This document shows, one piece after another, positions 18,484 through 27,006 of a DNA stretch of 64,000 nucleotides. Below the pieces are notes generated by a model. The model did no database searches. It had not been told where the DNA came from and worked only from the letters and a program-made list of their open reading frames with translations. Location of the stretch: positions 1 through 64,000 of the forward strand of contig JAHCJV010000022.1 of the NCBI GenBank assembly GCA_026126105.1. The letters are read 5' to 3'. Each line of letters opens with the position of its first letter. The first letter of the stretch is position 1. This DNA is from Enhydrobacter sp. Its GTDB lineage: Bacteria; Pseudomonadota; Alphaproteobacteria; Reyranellales; Reyranellaceae. A program made the position numbers and the translations under genes.

Positions 18484-20662
18484 GGGCTGCCCTGATCCGC
18501 TCCGGCGAAAGCGGCATGTCGCGCAATCGTATTCCCAGCGCATGGGCGACGGCATTGGCGAGAGCCGCCGCCGCCGGCCCCTGGGCAGCTTCGCCAGGGC
18601 CGAGGAACGGCTGCTTCGGCCGGTCGATCACATGCACCTCTACCCGACCGGGCATCGCGGGGAAGCGCAGGATGGGATAGGCGCTCCAGTCGAAGCTGGT
18701 GCGATGCGTCGTGTCGAATGTCACCGACTCGCGCATCGTCCAGCTCAGCGACTGCACGATGCCGCCCTCGATCTGGTTGCGGATGCCGTCCGGGCTGACC
18801 GCCTCGCCGCAGTCGACTGCCGCGACCACGCGCGGCATGTGGATCTCGCCCGTTTCCCGGTCGATACGCACGTCCATTGCCACCGCGCAATAGCTGGCGA
18901 GATTCTTGTAGCGTGCGAAGGCGAACCCCGTGCCGCGGCCGCGGGCCGACCAGCCGAACCGCTCGGCGGCGATTTGCACCACCTCCCGCGCGCGCTCGTC
19001 CCGCAAGTGGGCGAGGCGGAATGCCACCGGGTCGATCGCTGCGGCCTGCGCGAGCTCATCCATGAAGGACTCGATCGCGAATACGTTCATCTGTGCGCCC
19101 AAGCTGCGGAGCGCCGAGACGCGCACCGGCATCTCCTCGACGAAGTGCAAGGTCCCGCGTGCATTGGGAAGGTCGTAGATCGGAGTGCTGTTGCGGGCGG
19201 CGCCCCCTTCCGGCAGTCGGATCGGCAGTGGCCGAGGAGGCACGAACGGCGGTTCGACCTCGGCTCCGGCCAGCAGCCCGCCGGCGGTCGTCGGGCGCGT
19301 GCTGTGGGTATTGCTCCAGACCTCGTGCTGCCAAGCGACGATGCGGCCATCGAGACCAAGCGATCCGGACATCTCGACCGTCATTGTCGAGCCGAGCGGC
19401 TCCCACCCATGCTCCTGCTCGCGCATCCACTGCAAACGCACCGGCTGACCGGGGACGGCGCGCGCGGCGAGGGCTGCATCGGCCGCGACGTCGTCGGCGC
19501 CATTGTGCCCGTAGCAGCCGGCGCCCTCGACATGGACGCAGCGCACGCGCTCAAGCGCGAGGCCGAGCAGCTCGGCGAGAGCCGTGCGCAGCGGATGAAC
19601 GCCCTGGCTGTGTGTCCAGACGGTCACACTGTCGTCTTCCCAAAGCGCCACGGCACAGGACGGTCCGATCGAGCCGTGCATCAGACAGGGCCGGCTGTAG
19701 CGTGCGGTCAACGTGTGCGCCTCGGGGGGTGCCGGGGGACCGGGATAGTGAAAGATCGGCACTGGCTGGGCCGGCAGGCCGCGGATCGCCTCGCGCATGC
19801 GCTTTGCCGGCAGAGGCTCGCCGATGCGTTCCCAGCCGGCGGCCTGCAGTCGATACAATGCCTTCACGGCTCGCCATTCATCGTCCGCCACGATGGCGGT
19901 GAAACGTCCGTTGCGTATGACCTGCAGAACGCCGGGCATCGTAGCGACGGCCTCAATATTTGCCTGCTTCAGCCGCGTGCCGTCGCTTGGTCCTCGCACG
20001 ACGCGGGCATGCAGCATGCCGGGCAGGCGCATGTCCTGCAGGAAGGCCTCGCCACCGCTCACCTTGGCCGGTATGTCGATTCGCGCCAGATCCTCTCCGA
20101 TCACCCGCGCGCCCCCTTCGCGGCGTGGCACATCGGGCTTGGCGGCGACATGCAGGGATGCCCCCGAGACCAGTTCGCCGTAGCCGATGGTCCTCCCGTC
20201 CGGGGCGTATGCGGCGCCGTCGCGCATCTCGATCTGGTCCACCGCGAGCGCGAAGCGCCAGGCCGCTGTCTCGGCCAGCAGGACGCGCACGTTCGCGGCG
20301 GCGTTCAGGATCGCCGTGCCGCTGTCCTGCAGGGATTGGCTGCCGGCGGTCACGCCCTCGTCGGGGGTGCGCGCCGTGTCGGCTGTGACGATGTCCACCT
20401 CGGACGGCGCGACGGCCAGTTCGTGCGCGGCAATCTGGATCAACGCCGTCTTGAGGCCCTGTCCGAGCTCGACCTTGCCGGTGAAGACCGTGATCTGCCC
20501 ATCCGCGCCTACGCTGATCCAGGAATCGAGCAGCGGTGACTTGGCAAGACCGCCGGGCAGTTCGGGTTGGTCCGTGTCCTGGGCGAGGGCACCGCGCGAC
20601 AGGGCGAAGGCGACGACGAGCGCCCCGTTGGCGAGCAGGGCTCGGCGGCCGAGCCGGCTCAC
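18443..20662 (-). CDS. Mo-hydroxylase large subunit (molybdopterin-binding, isoquinoline 1-oxidoreductase type)
   Basis: The molybdenum subunit of an aldehyde/xanthine-oxidase-family enzyme, which hydroxylates or oxidises a substrate with water as oxygen source. The 739-residue protein opens with a twin-Arg-like leader (LGRRALLANGALVVAF, ending in GALAQD), so it is probably periplasmic. GKVELGQGLKTALIQI, ARVVRGPSDGT, HNGADDVAADAA and, near the C terminus, FLGPGEAAQGPAAAALANAV (with the active-site Glu region) match the IorB-type family. The GTG start at 20662 overlaps the stop of the iron-sulfur subunit gene. The substrate is unknown. Confidence 0.88.
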   Translation of the reverse strand: MSRLGRRALLANGALVVAFALSRGALAQDTDQPELPGGLAKSPLLDSWISVGADGQITVFTGKVELGQGLKTALIQIAAHELAVAPSEVDIVTADTARTPDEGVTAGSQSLQDSGTAILNAAANVRVLLAETAAWRFALAVDQIEMRDGAAYAPDGRTIGYGELVSGASLHVAAKPDVPRREGGARVIGEDLARIDIPAKVSGGEAFLQDMRLPGMLHARVVRGPSDGTRLKQANIEAVATMPGVLQVIRNGRFTAIVADDEWRAVKALYRLQAAGWERIGEPLPAKRMREAIRGLPAQPVPIFHYPGPPAPPEAHTLTARYSRPCLMHGSIGPSCAVALWEDDSVTVWTHSQGVHPLRTALAELLGLALERVRCVHVEGAGCYGHNGADDVAADAALAARAVPGQPVRLQWMREQEHGWEPLGSTMTVEMSGSLGLDGRIVAWQHEVWSNTHSTRPTTAGGLLAGAEVEPPFVPPRPLPIRLPEGGAARNSTPIYDLPNARGTLHFVEEMPVRVSALRSLGAQMNVFAIESFMDELAQAAAIDPVAFRLAHLRDERAREVVQIAAERFGWSARGRGTGFAFARYKNLASYCAVAMDVRIDRETGEIHMPRVVAAVDCGEAVSPDGIRNQIEGGIVQSLSWTMRESVTFDTTHRTSFDWSAYPILRFPAMPGRVEVHVIDRPKQPFLGPGEAAQGPAAAALANAVAHALGIRLRDMPLSPERIRAALRPTPAAPRQAAG

Positions 20663-21153
20663 GGCTCACGCTCCGCCACGGCGCGCACACCGCCGCCCAT
20701 CATCTCGGCTGCACGGTGCACCGCGCGCAGAATGCGCATATGGGTGCCGCAGCGGCAGAGATTAGGCGCGAGATGGGCCCGCACCTCGTCCGCGGTCGGG
20801 CGGGTGTTGCGCTCCAGCAGCGCCTGGGCGCGCACGATCATGCCGGCGATGCAGTAGCCGCACTGGGCGGCCTGTTCGGCTTCGAACGCGATGGACAGCA
20901 CGCCAGGCGTCCCGTCGGGAGACGCCAACCCTTCGAGCGTGCGAACCTTGCGTGTGCGCAGCGCGGCGACCGGAACGAGGCACGAGTAGACGGGCTTGCC
21001 GTCGAGCAGGACGGTGCAAGCGCCGCATTGGCCCAACCCGCAGCCGAACTTCGCGCCGTTCAGCGCGAGCTCGTTGCGCAGCACATAGAGCAGCGGCGTG
21101 TCCGGATCGACATCGACCTGGTGCGTCTCGCCGTTGACGGTGAGGGCGATCAT
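20659..21153 (-). CDS. (2Fe-2S)-binding small subunit of Mo-hydroxylase
   Basis: The two-cluster iron-sulfur subunit that carries electrons from the Mo subunit. The plant-ferredoxin-type cluster is GCGLGQCGACTVLLDG plus the Cys in YSCLVPV. The helical-domain cluster uses CGYCIAGM and NLCRCGTHMRI. The product is 164 residues, standard length for the XdhC/IorA type. Its ATG at 21153 overlaps the stop of the cytochrome gene; its own stop overlaps the Mo subunit start. It has no leader of its own, so it would be exported with the Mo subunit by the Tat route. Confidence 0.94.
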   Translation of the reverse strand: MIALTVNGETHQVDVDPDTPLLYVLRNELALNGAKFGCGLGQCGACTVLLDGKPVYSCLVPVAALRTRKVRTLEGLASPDGTPGVLSIAFEAEQAAQCGYCIAGMIVRAQALLERNTRPTADEVRAHLAPNLCRCGTHMRILRAVHRAAEMMGGGVRAVAEREP

Positions 21154-22436
21154 TTCCCGTCACCTCGCCGCGCATGCGCAACGGCAGCGCCGATGTCGGA
21201 CCACGGCGGCTTGTCAGTGAAGCGAGCCCGCAGGTATGCAGCCAGCGCGCCAACCTGGCCGTCGTCGAGAATGTCGGCGAAAGCCGGCATCGCCGGCCCG
21301 GCCGGGCCGGCGGGCGAAGCGAGTCCTTCCATGATGATGCGTACGGTGTCGTGCGCATTGTCGACCTGCAGCGGCGTGCCCCAGGCCAGCGGCGGCCGAC
21401 CCTGCTGCATCATCGGTGCACCGGGCTCGTGACAGACAGCGCAAGCTCCGGCGAACAGCACCGCCGCCTCCGGATGAGCCTGTTGCGCGACGAGCTGCCG
21501 ATCCATTGCATCGTGCTGGTCTTGGCGGGCCGCGGGCGCTTGCGACATCAGCGAGGCGAAATAGACGGCGATCGCGCGTACGTCCTCGTCGCGCGCCTGC
21601 GCTAGTGCGCGGGTCACGTCGCCCATCGGACCCGCCGCGGCGGCATGCGTCGGGCTGAGCCCGGTACGGAGATAGAGGTGAAGACGGTCCGCGGTCCACC
21701 GCCGCACCGCGGGCGAACGGGCATTCAGCGGGGGCGCGTACCAGCCCTCGACCATCGCGCCGTCGTAAGCGCGCGACCGGTCTTCCGCGCCGAAGCGGTT
21801 GCGCGGCGTATGGCAGCCGCCGCAATGCGCCAGACCCTCGGCTAGAGCGCGGCCGCGATTCCAGTCGGAGGACCGCGCCGGATCGGGTTCGAGTGGGCCT
21901 TCCCCGAGAAACAGCAGATTCCAGCCAGCAATCAGCGGCCGGAAGGCGACCACGCCGTCCAGGCGCGTCTCCGGTGCGCGGCTTGCGATGGCCGGCCGTG
22001 TCATCAGCCAGGCGTAGAGCGCTTCGACGTCCCCGTCGCTCGCGTGCGTGAAGTGATCGTAGGGAAAGGCGGGATAGAGATGCTTGCCGTTGCGGGCGAT
22101 GCCTCGGCGCATCGCGCGATCGAATGCCGCACGCGACCAGGTGCCGATTCCCGTCTCCGCATCGGGCGTGATGTTCGCGGCGAAGATGGTGCCGAACGGC
22201 GTCGCGAGAGATCGGCCCCCGGCCAGTGGACGCCCGGGCTCGGCAGTATGGCAGCCGGCGCAATTGCCCAGTTTCGCGAGCTGTTCGCCCTCGATCACGA
22301 GCTTGCGAGCGAACGAGCTTGGCGACGGCGGCATGGTCGGCTCGATCTCGGGATGCCAGGCAATCGCGAAGGCGAGCAGAAGCGACGCCGCAGTTGCCAG
22401 CGCAATGCCCCCCGCGAGCCGAGTACCTCGAACCAA
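21150..22436 (-). CDS. Triheme cytochrome c subunit (alcohol/aldehyde dehydrogenase type)
   Basis: A 428-residue exported cytochrome with an N-terminal anchor (GIALATAASLLLAFAIAW) and three haem sites: CAGCH, CGGCH and CAVCH, one in each third of the protein. This is the layout of the membrane cytochrome c subunits that take electrons from periplasmic dehydrogenases to the quinone pool or oxidase. Genetically coupled to the iron-sulfur and Mo subunits, it should be their electron acceptor. The start is a TTG at 22436 with GGAG upstream; the signal would be lost with any later start. Confidence 0.9.
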   Translation of the reverse strand: MVRGTRLAGGIALATAASLLLAFAIAWHPEIEPTMPPSPSSFARKLVIEGEQLAKLGNCAGCHTAEPGRPLAGGRSLATPFGTIFAANITPDAETGIGTWSRAAFDRAMRRGIARNGKHLYPAFPYDHFTHASDGDVEALYAWLMTRPAIASRAPETRLDGVVAFRPLIAGWNLLFLGEGPLEPDPARSSDWNRGRALAEGLAHCGGCHTPRNRFGAEDRSRAYDGAMVEGWYAPPLNARSPAVRRWTADRLHLYLRTGLSPTHAAAAGPMGDVTRALAQARDEDVRAIAVYFASLMSQAPAARQDQHDAMDRQLVAQQAHPEAAVLFAGACAVCHEPGAPMMQQGRPPLAWGTPLQVDNAHDTVRIIMEGLASPAGPAGPAMPAFADILDDGQVGALAAYLRARFTDKPPWSDIGAAVAHARRGDGK

Positions 22437-22470
22437 GATCAGGCTCCGTGCCGCCTTTCGACGTTGGAGA

Positions 22471-23526
22471 CTATAACGCCACCCCGGCGCGGGCGGTTCT
22501 GCCCTTTTGCCTCACGAAGAGGCGTGAGGGCCGTACTTCCTGGCGAAGCTGTTCGAGGGTGCACTGGTCAGGCCGCTTGTCCGGCCGCCAGCGCACGAAG
22601 CGGGTGCCGTGGCGAAAGCGGTCGCCGGTGACGTGGTCGTATTGGACCTCCGCGACCAGCTCGAGCTTCAGGGGTTCCCACTGCGCGCTGCGCTCGGTCG
22701 ACCAGCGGCTCGGTCCGCCCGGAGCATCGCCCGTGAATCCGGGTCCACCCTTCAAGGCTTCGACCTTGCGGGTGAGTCCTGGACGCTCCTCCGAGGTTAT
22801 TCCGGAGGTGAATCCAACGTGGTCGAGCTTGCCTTCCTCGTTGAACAGGCCGAGCAACAGCGATGCGACCTGCTTGCTGTTCGTGGCGTAGCGGAAGCCG
22901 CCGACCACGCAGTCGGCCGTGCGCAGGCATTTCACCTTCACCATCGCACGCTCGCCGGCACGATACGGCTCGTCGAGACGCTTGGCGACGACGCCATCCA
23001 GCTCGCCGCCGCCCGCCCGCTTCAGCCAGCGTTCGGCGTCGGCCCGTTTGTCGGTTGCGGGCGAGAGGCGCAAAGCCGACGTATTGCCGAGCGTCGCGAA
23101 GAATGCTTCCAGAGCGGTCCGGCGCTCGCTCAGCGGCCGCGAGGCGAGATCGGCGCCGCGCGCTGTCTGCAGCAGGTCGAACACGATGAGGATCGACGGA
23201 GTCTCGGCCGCCAGCTTGTTCACCCGGCTCGCAGCAGGATGCAGGCGAAGCTGCAGGGCGTCGAACGAGAGGACCTTGCCGACCGGAATTGCCAGCTCGC
23301 CGTCGAGGATGAAGCGCTTGGCCTTCAGCGCGCGAAGCGCCGCGACCATGTCGGGGAAGTAGCGCGCGAGGCTCTTGCCGGATCGGCTCAGCATCTCGAC
23401 CGTGTCGCCGTCGCGGATCGCAAGGCAGCGGAAGCCATCCCACTTGGGCTCGAATTGCCAGCCCTTGTCGCGCGGCAGCTCGGCTTCCTGGCGCGCTTCC
23501 ATCGCGAGCATCGCGCGCACCGCCAT
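22471..23526 (-). CDS. ATP-dependent DNA ligase (LigC type)
   Basis: A 351-residue ATP-dependent ligase without polymerase or phosphoesterase domains. The adenylation motif WQFEPKWDGFR places the nucleophile Lys at residue 28. LDGELAIP (motif III), FDLLQ, ELDGVVAKRLDEPYRAGER (motif IV) and MVKVKCLRTADCVV (motif V) follow, and then an OB-fold domain. Its ATG at 23526 shares one base with the stop of the small membrane-protein gene (TGATG). No ku or ligD gene is seen in the window. It probably works in DNA break or base-excision repair, by family analogy. Confidence 0.92.
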   Translation of the reverse strand: MAVRAMLAMEARQEAELPRDKGWQFEPKWDGFRCLAIRDGDTVEMLSRSGKSLARYFPDMVAALRALKAKRFILDGELAIPVGKVLSFDALQLRLHPAASRVNKLAAETPSILIVFDLLQTARGADLASRPLSERRTALEAFFATLGNTSALRLSPATDKRADAERWLKRAGGGELDGVVAKRLDEPYRAGERAMVKVKCLRTADCVVGGFRYATNSKQVASLLLGLFNEEGKLDHVGFTSGITSEERPGLTRKVEALKGGPGFTGDAPGGPSRWSTERSAQWEPLKLELVAEVQYDHVTGDRFRHGTRFVRWRPDKRPDQCTLEQLRQEVRPSRLFVRQKGRTARAGVAL

Positions 23527-23750
23527 CAGTCGTGGCCGCGACGACTGCTGTAGAACACCAGGAACATGAGGCCGCCGCCCAGAGCCAGCGTCGCGACGAT
23601 CCCGACAAACATGGCGATCCAGCCCATGGTCGACATCGGCGTTCCGCCTTCCGGCACGTCCCAGCCGACAACCATGAAGACGATTGCCAGCAGGAGCAGG
23701 CCAACAAGCGCGGCCAGTATGAGGATCGCGCTCGGTCGGATCTTTCCCAT
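23526..23750 (-). CDS. Small two-helix membrane protein, unknown function
   Basis: A 74-residue protein with two clear membrane segments (about residues 8-30 and 42-66) joined by a short charged loop containing WDVPEGGTP and ending in YSSRRGHD. I do not recognise a family. It is supported as a real gene by its tight TGATG junction with the ligase gene downstream. Its role, and whether it relates to the ligase, are unknown. Confidence 0.65.
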   Translation of the reverse strand: MGKIRPSAILILAALVGLLLLAIVFMVVGWDVPEGGTPMSTMGWIAMFVGIVATLALGGGLMFLVFYSSRRGHD

Positions 23751-23786
23751 CGAATCGGAACGGCCTCCCGCCTCGTCGGTTCCGGA

Positions 23787-24746
23787 TCAGTATCCGGCAG
23801 TGCGGTCGACCACTTCCTTGAGCGGCGCGCCGTCGAGGAACCTGCCGAGATTCTCGACGAACAGCTTGGCGACGAAGCGATCGCGTTGCGGGTGCGGGCC
23901 GCCGATATGCGGCAGCACCAGGATGCCCTCGGTGCGCCAGAATGGATGCTCCGCCGGCAGCGGCTCCTCGCGGAAGACGTCGAGCACGGCGCCGGCGATC
24001 TGCTTCTGGTTCACTGCGTCGACAAGGTCGTCGTCCTTGATGAGGTGGCCGCGGCCGAAATTGAGAAGCCAGGCCGTGGGTTTCATCTTCGCCAGGCGTT
24101 CGGCATTGATGAAATTGTCGGTTGCGGGCGTTGCCGGCAGCAGCAGCAGCACGTAATCGGACCGCGCCAGCACTTCCTCGCTGCGCTCGGCCGGCAGCAT
24201 CTCGTCGACATGGGCCATGGGTTGGGGGCGGCGCTTTGTCCCGATCACTTTCATCCCGAAAGCGCACGCCATTCGCGCCACTTCCTGGCCGATCGCGCCG
24301 AGCCCGAGGATGCCGAGCGTCTTGCCGGTGAGCGGCTGGGCGACGGTGTGCACCCATTTGCCCGCCTTCGTGTTCGCCGCCGCGGTGGCCAGCGGCTTGG
24401 CGACGTAGAACAGCGAGGCGATGATGTTCTCCGGCATCGATTCGGTATGCGTTCCGCGCGCGCAGGTGAGATCGAGCCTGGGCGGCAGGTCGGGCAGCGC
24501 GAGCCAGCCTTCGACGCCGGCCGTCATCGCCTGCGCCCAGCGCAGCCTGGGCATGGTCGGCAGCAGGCCGGGCGGCACGGTCGCCGCCATCAGCGCTTCA
24601 GTGCGCGCGAGCTGGTCAGTCGACGGCTTCTCCTTGCGCGGCAAGGTTTCGACGCTGACGCGATCGGTGAGTCCGGCCTCCTTTATCGCGTCGAGATAGG
24701 CGGCGGTGTTATCGGTCCAGAGCAGGACGTGGGCGCGATTGGTCAT
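23787..24746 (-). CDS. D-2-hydroxyacid dehydrogenase (NAD-dependent)
   Basis: A 319-residue member of the D-isomer-specific 2-hydroxyacid dehydrogenase family (glyoxylate/hydroxypyruvate reductase-like). The NAD loop LGILGLGAIGQEVARM begins near residue 145. LNFGRGHLIKDDDL holds the catalytic Arg region, DVFREEPLP the Glu, and LPHIGGPH the catalytic His. The ATG at 24746 follows ACAGGAGCCTCC. It stands alone between the small membrane protein gene and the next operon. Confidence 0.9.
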   Translation of the reverse strand: MTNRAHVLLWTDNTAAYLDAIKEAGLTDRVSVETLPRKEKPSTDQLARTEALMAATVPPGLLPTMPRLRWAQAMTAGVEGWLALPDLPPRLDLTCARGTHTESMPENIIASLFYVAKPLATAAANTKAGKWVHTVAQPLTGKTLGILGLGAIGQEVARMACAFGMKVIGTKRRPQPMAHVDEMLPAERSEEVLARSDYVLLLLPATPATDNFINAERLAKMKPTAWLLNFGRGHLIKDDDLVDAVNQKQIAGAVLDVFREEPLPAEHPFWRTEGILVLPHIGGPHPQRDRFVAKLFVENLGRFLDGAPLKEVVDRTAGY

Positions 24747-24777
24747 GGAGGCTCCTGTTTGTCCGAGCCTAGCACGA

Positions 24778-25269
24778 TCACTCTCGAACGGCCGATCCCT
24801 CGAACGAGAGCGGGGCGTCTATCGCGGGCTTGTCGTCGAACAGGCGCAGGCATCCGGCATTGAGGCCGTCGCCCGGCCCCTTGTCGACGGGCGCGATAAA
24901 CAGCGCCGAAACCTTGATGTCGCCGGCTTTCAGTCGCGCCTCGCTCAGCCAGCGCGTGGCGCGGATCGAGGTGCCCCCTTTGTCGAGGCGCAGCCAGCCG
25001 CACAGCACCGCGCGCTCGCCTGACGGGTCGATGCGGACATGGGCGGTATCGCTGCCCTTGAAGCTGCCGGCGGGGCTGGTGACCTGCCATTCGAACGGCA
25101 CGGCGCGATAGAGCCTGGCGTCGTCGGCCGAGACGTCGATCGTGCCGACGTAGTCGGACTTGGCGAGCGAGGGGTCGCGGATCCAGCCCTGCGACACGGC
25201 GACGCCGAACAGCAGCAGGCCGGCGCCGACCAGCAGGATCGCCCAGCGCGGCAAGCCGGCGATGGTCAC
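24778..25269 (-). CDS. Membrane-anchored hypothetical protein
   Basis: A 163-residue protein of no recognised family. A hydrophobic anchor (RWAILLVGAGLLLFGVAVS) fills residues 7-25; the remaining 135 residues look like an extracytoplasmic beta-rich domain with two Cys (CGWLRLD and AGCLRLFDD) that could form a disulfide. The GTG start at 25269 overlaps the SDR stop (GTGA), so the two are co-translated. Function unknown. Confidence 0.72.
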   Translation of the reverse strand: MTIAGLPRWAILLVGAGLLLFGVAVSQGWIRDPSLAKSDYVGTIDVSADDARLYRAVPFEWQVTSPAGSFKGSDTAHVRIDPSGERAVLCGWLRLDKGGTSIRATRWLSEARLKAGDIKVSALFIAPVDKGPGDGLNAGCLRLFDDKPAIDAPLSFEGSAVRE

Positions 25270-26030
25270 GCGAGGATGGTCGTCATGCCGCCGTCGACCA
25301 CCAGCGTATGGCCGGTGATGTAGGCGCCGGCGTCGGACGCCAGCAACAGCAGCGCGCCGCGCAGATCGGCCGGCGTGCCCCACCGGTGGGCGGCGGTGCG
25401 CTGCTCGAGCATCGCGCAGAACTTTTCGTCCTGCTGCAGTGGCACATTGAGCTCGGTCCGGATGTAGCCCGGCGCGATCGCGTTGGCGGTGACGTGCGGG
25501 CCAAACTCGGCGGCGAGGTTCTTGGTCAGGCCGGTCATGCCGTGCTTGGCCGAGACGTAGCCCGCGACGGAGCCGCGGCCAAGCACCGCCATGATCGAGG
25601 AGATGTTGACGATCCGGCCGTACTGGCGCTCGAGCATGTGGCGGCCGACCTCGCGCGAGAGGGCGAACGGTCCGATCAGATCGGTCTCGATTACCTTGCG
25701 GTAATCGGGCGTCGCGGTGTCCACGATATTGTCGCGGTGGATGACGCCGGCATTGTTCACGAGGATGTCGATGCGGCGGTACTTCCGCACGAGGGCGCGG
25801 ACCTGGTGCTGCACGCTGTCCTCGTCGGTGACGTCGAGGATAACGGCCGCCGCCTTGCCCTTCTTGCGGGTGATCGCCTTCACCGTCGCATCGAGGTCCT
25901 TCGCGGCGCGGCCGGCGCACAGCACCGTGGCCCCGGCACCGGCGAGCGTGATCGCCATGTCGCGTCCGAGGCCGCGCGACGCGCCGGTCACCAGCGCAAT
26001 GCGGTTCTTGAGAGAAAACAGGTCTGCCAT
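25266..26030 (-). CDS. SDR, gluconate 5-dehydrogenase-like
   Basis: 254-residue classical SDR: TGASRGLGRD cofactor loop, NNAGVIHRDNI, catalytic Ser in VNISSIMAVLGRG, Tyr/Lys in YVSAKHGMTG, and ITGHTLVVDGGM at the end. The sequence pattern resembles IdnO/gluconate 5-dehydrogenase-type SDRs, but the substrate is inferred only from similarity of motifs. ATG at 26030. It is divergent from another SDR at 26096 and is followed by a coupled membrane-anchored protein. Confidence 0.87.
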   Translation of the reverse strand: MADLFSLKNRIALVTGASRGLGRDMAITLAGAGATVLCAGRAAKDLDATVKAITRKKGKAAAVILDVTDEDSVQHQVRALVRKYRRIDILVNNAGVIHRDNIVDTATPDYRKVIETDLIGPFALSREVGRHMLERQYGRIVNISSIMAVLGRGSVAGYVSAKHGMTGLTKNLAAEFGPHVTANAIAPGYIRTELNVPLQQDEKFCAMLEQRTAAHRWGTPADLRGALLLLASDAGAYITGHTLVVDGGMTTILA

Positions 26031-26095
26031 GGGGCTGCATCCTAGCCTATGAATCGGCCCCTACGTCATCGGCTTACAAATCGGGGAGAAGAGAC

Positions 26096-26887
26096 ATGGC
26101 CAAGGTGGCAATCGTGACCGGATCGGCAACGGGGCTGGGCGCTGCCTGCGCGATCGATCTCGCGGGACGCGGCTGGAACGTCGCGATCAACTACACGAAA
26201 AGCAAGAAGGAGGCCGACGAGACCTACGAGGCGGTGAAGGCCAAGGGCGTCGAGGCGATATTGGTGCAGGCCGACATGGGTCAGGACGCCGACTGCAAGA
26301 AGCTCGCCGCCGAAACGATGAGCAAGTGGGGCCGTATCGACGGCCTGGTCAATAATGCCGGCACCACGAAGTTTCAGAACCAGGGCGATCTCGACGGCGT
26401 CAGCGCCGAGGACTTCGATCGCATCCTGCGGGTCAACGTCACCGGCCCTTACATGATGAGCCGCGCCGTCTATCCGACGATGAAGAAGCAGTGGGACGAG
26501 GCGCGGGACCGCGGCTCGATCGTCAACATCTCGTCGATTGCCGGGGTGATGGGCGTGGGCACGTCGATCCCCTATGCCGCCTCGAAGGGCGCCCTCAACA
26601 CGCTGACGCTCTCGCTCGCCCGCTGGTTCGGTCCCGCGGTGCGGGTCAACACGGTGTGCCCGGGCTTCATCCAGACCCGCTGGTTGCTCGGCGCGCTCGG
26701 CCAGGAAAACTACGAGAAGCTGCGCGACGCCCAGGAGCAGACCACGCCGCTGCGCCAGGCCGGCACGCCCGAGCAGATGGCCGAGGCGGTAATCTTCTTC
26801 CTGACCAGCGCCAGCAACATCACCGGCGAGTTCCTGATCGTCGACGCCGGCACCCATCTCGGCAGTCTGCCGATGAAGGGCCGTTAG
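26096..26887 (+). CDS. SDR, FabG-like
   Basis: 263-residue classical SDR: TGSATGLGAACA, NNAGTTKFQN, catalytic Ser in VNISSIAGVMGVG, Tyr/Lys in YAASKGALN and TGEFLIVDAGTH. The ATG at 26096 has GGGGAGAAGAGAC ahead of it. It is followed by a long palindrome at 26904 that separates it from the convergent tyrosine phosphatase gene. Substrate unknown. Confidence 0.86.
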   Translation: MAKVAIVTGSATGLGAACAIDLAGRGWNVAINYTKSKKEADETYEAVKAKGVEAILVQADMGQDADCKKLAAETMSKWGRIDGLVNNAGTTKFQNQGDLDGVSAEDFDRILRVNVTGPYMMSRAVYPTMKKQWDEARDRGSIVNISSIAGVMGVGTSIPYAASKGALNTLTLSLARWFGPAVRVNTVCPGFIQTRWLLGALGQENYEKLRDAQEQTTPLRQAGTPEQMAEAVIFFLTSASNITGEFLIVDAGTHLGSLPMKGR

Positions 26888-26903
26888 TTATTATATGAGG
26901 ATA

Positions 26904-26962
26904 GATCCCTCGCTGGGCTCGGGATGACACCACGGGTGCCATCCCGAGCACAGCGAGGAATC
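26904..26962. repeat. Long intergenic palindrome, copy 1
   Basis: Bases 26904-26931 pair with 26935-26962 around a 3-base loop, with only three mismatches in 28 positions. It lies between two convergent genes and can act as a two-way terminator. Its core (CTCGGGATG and its complement) recurs in the hairpin at 58859-58911, so it is one of a dispersed palindromic family. Confidence 0.8.
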
Positions 26963-27006
26963 CATGATCTACTGCAACCACCCGCGAGAGCTCACCTACT
27001 GGCCAT

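Noticed and set aside
5026..26887. The many SDR genes (five in the window) as a single pathway.
   Set aside because: They lie in separate transcription units with different neighbours and show no shared pathway; SDR abundance is normal for this kind of genome.
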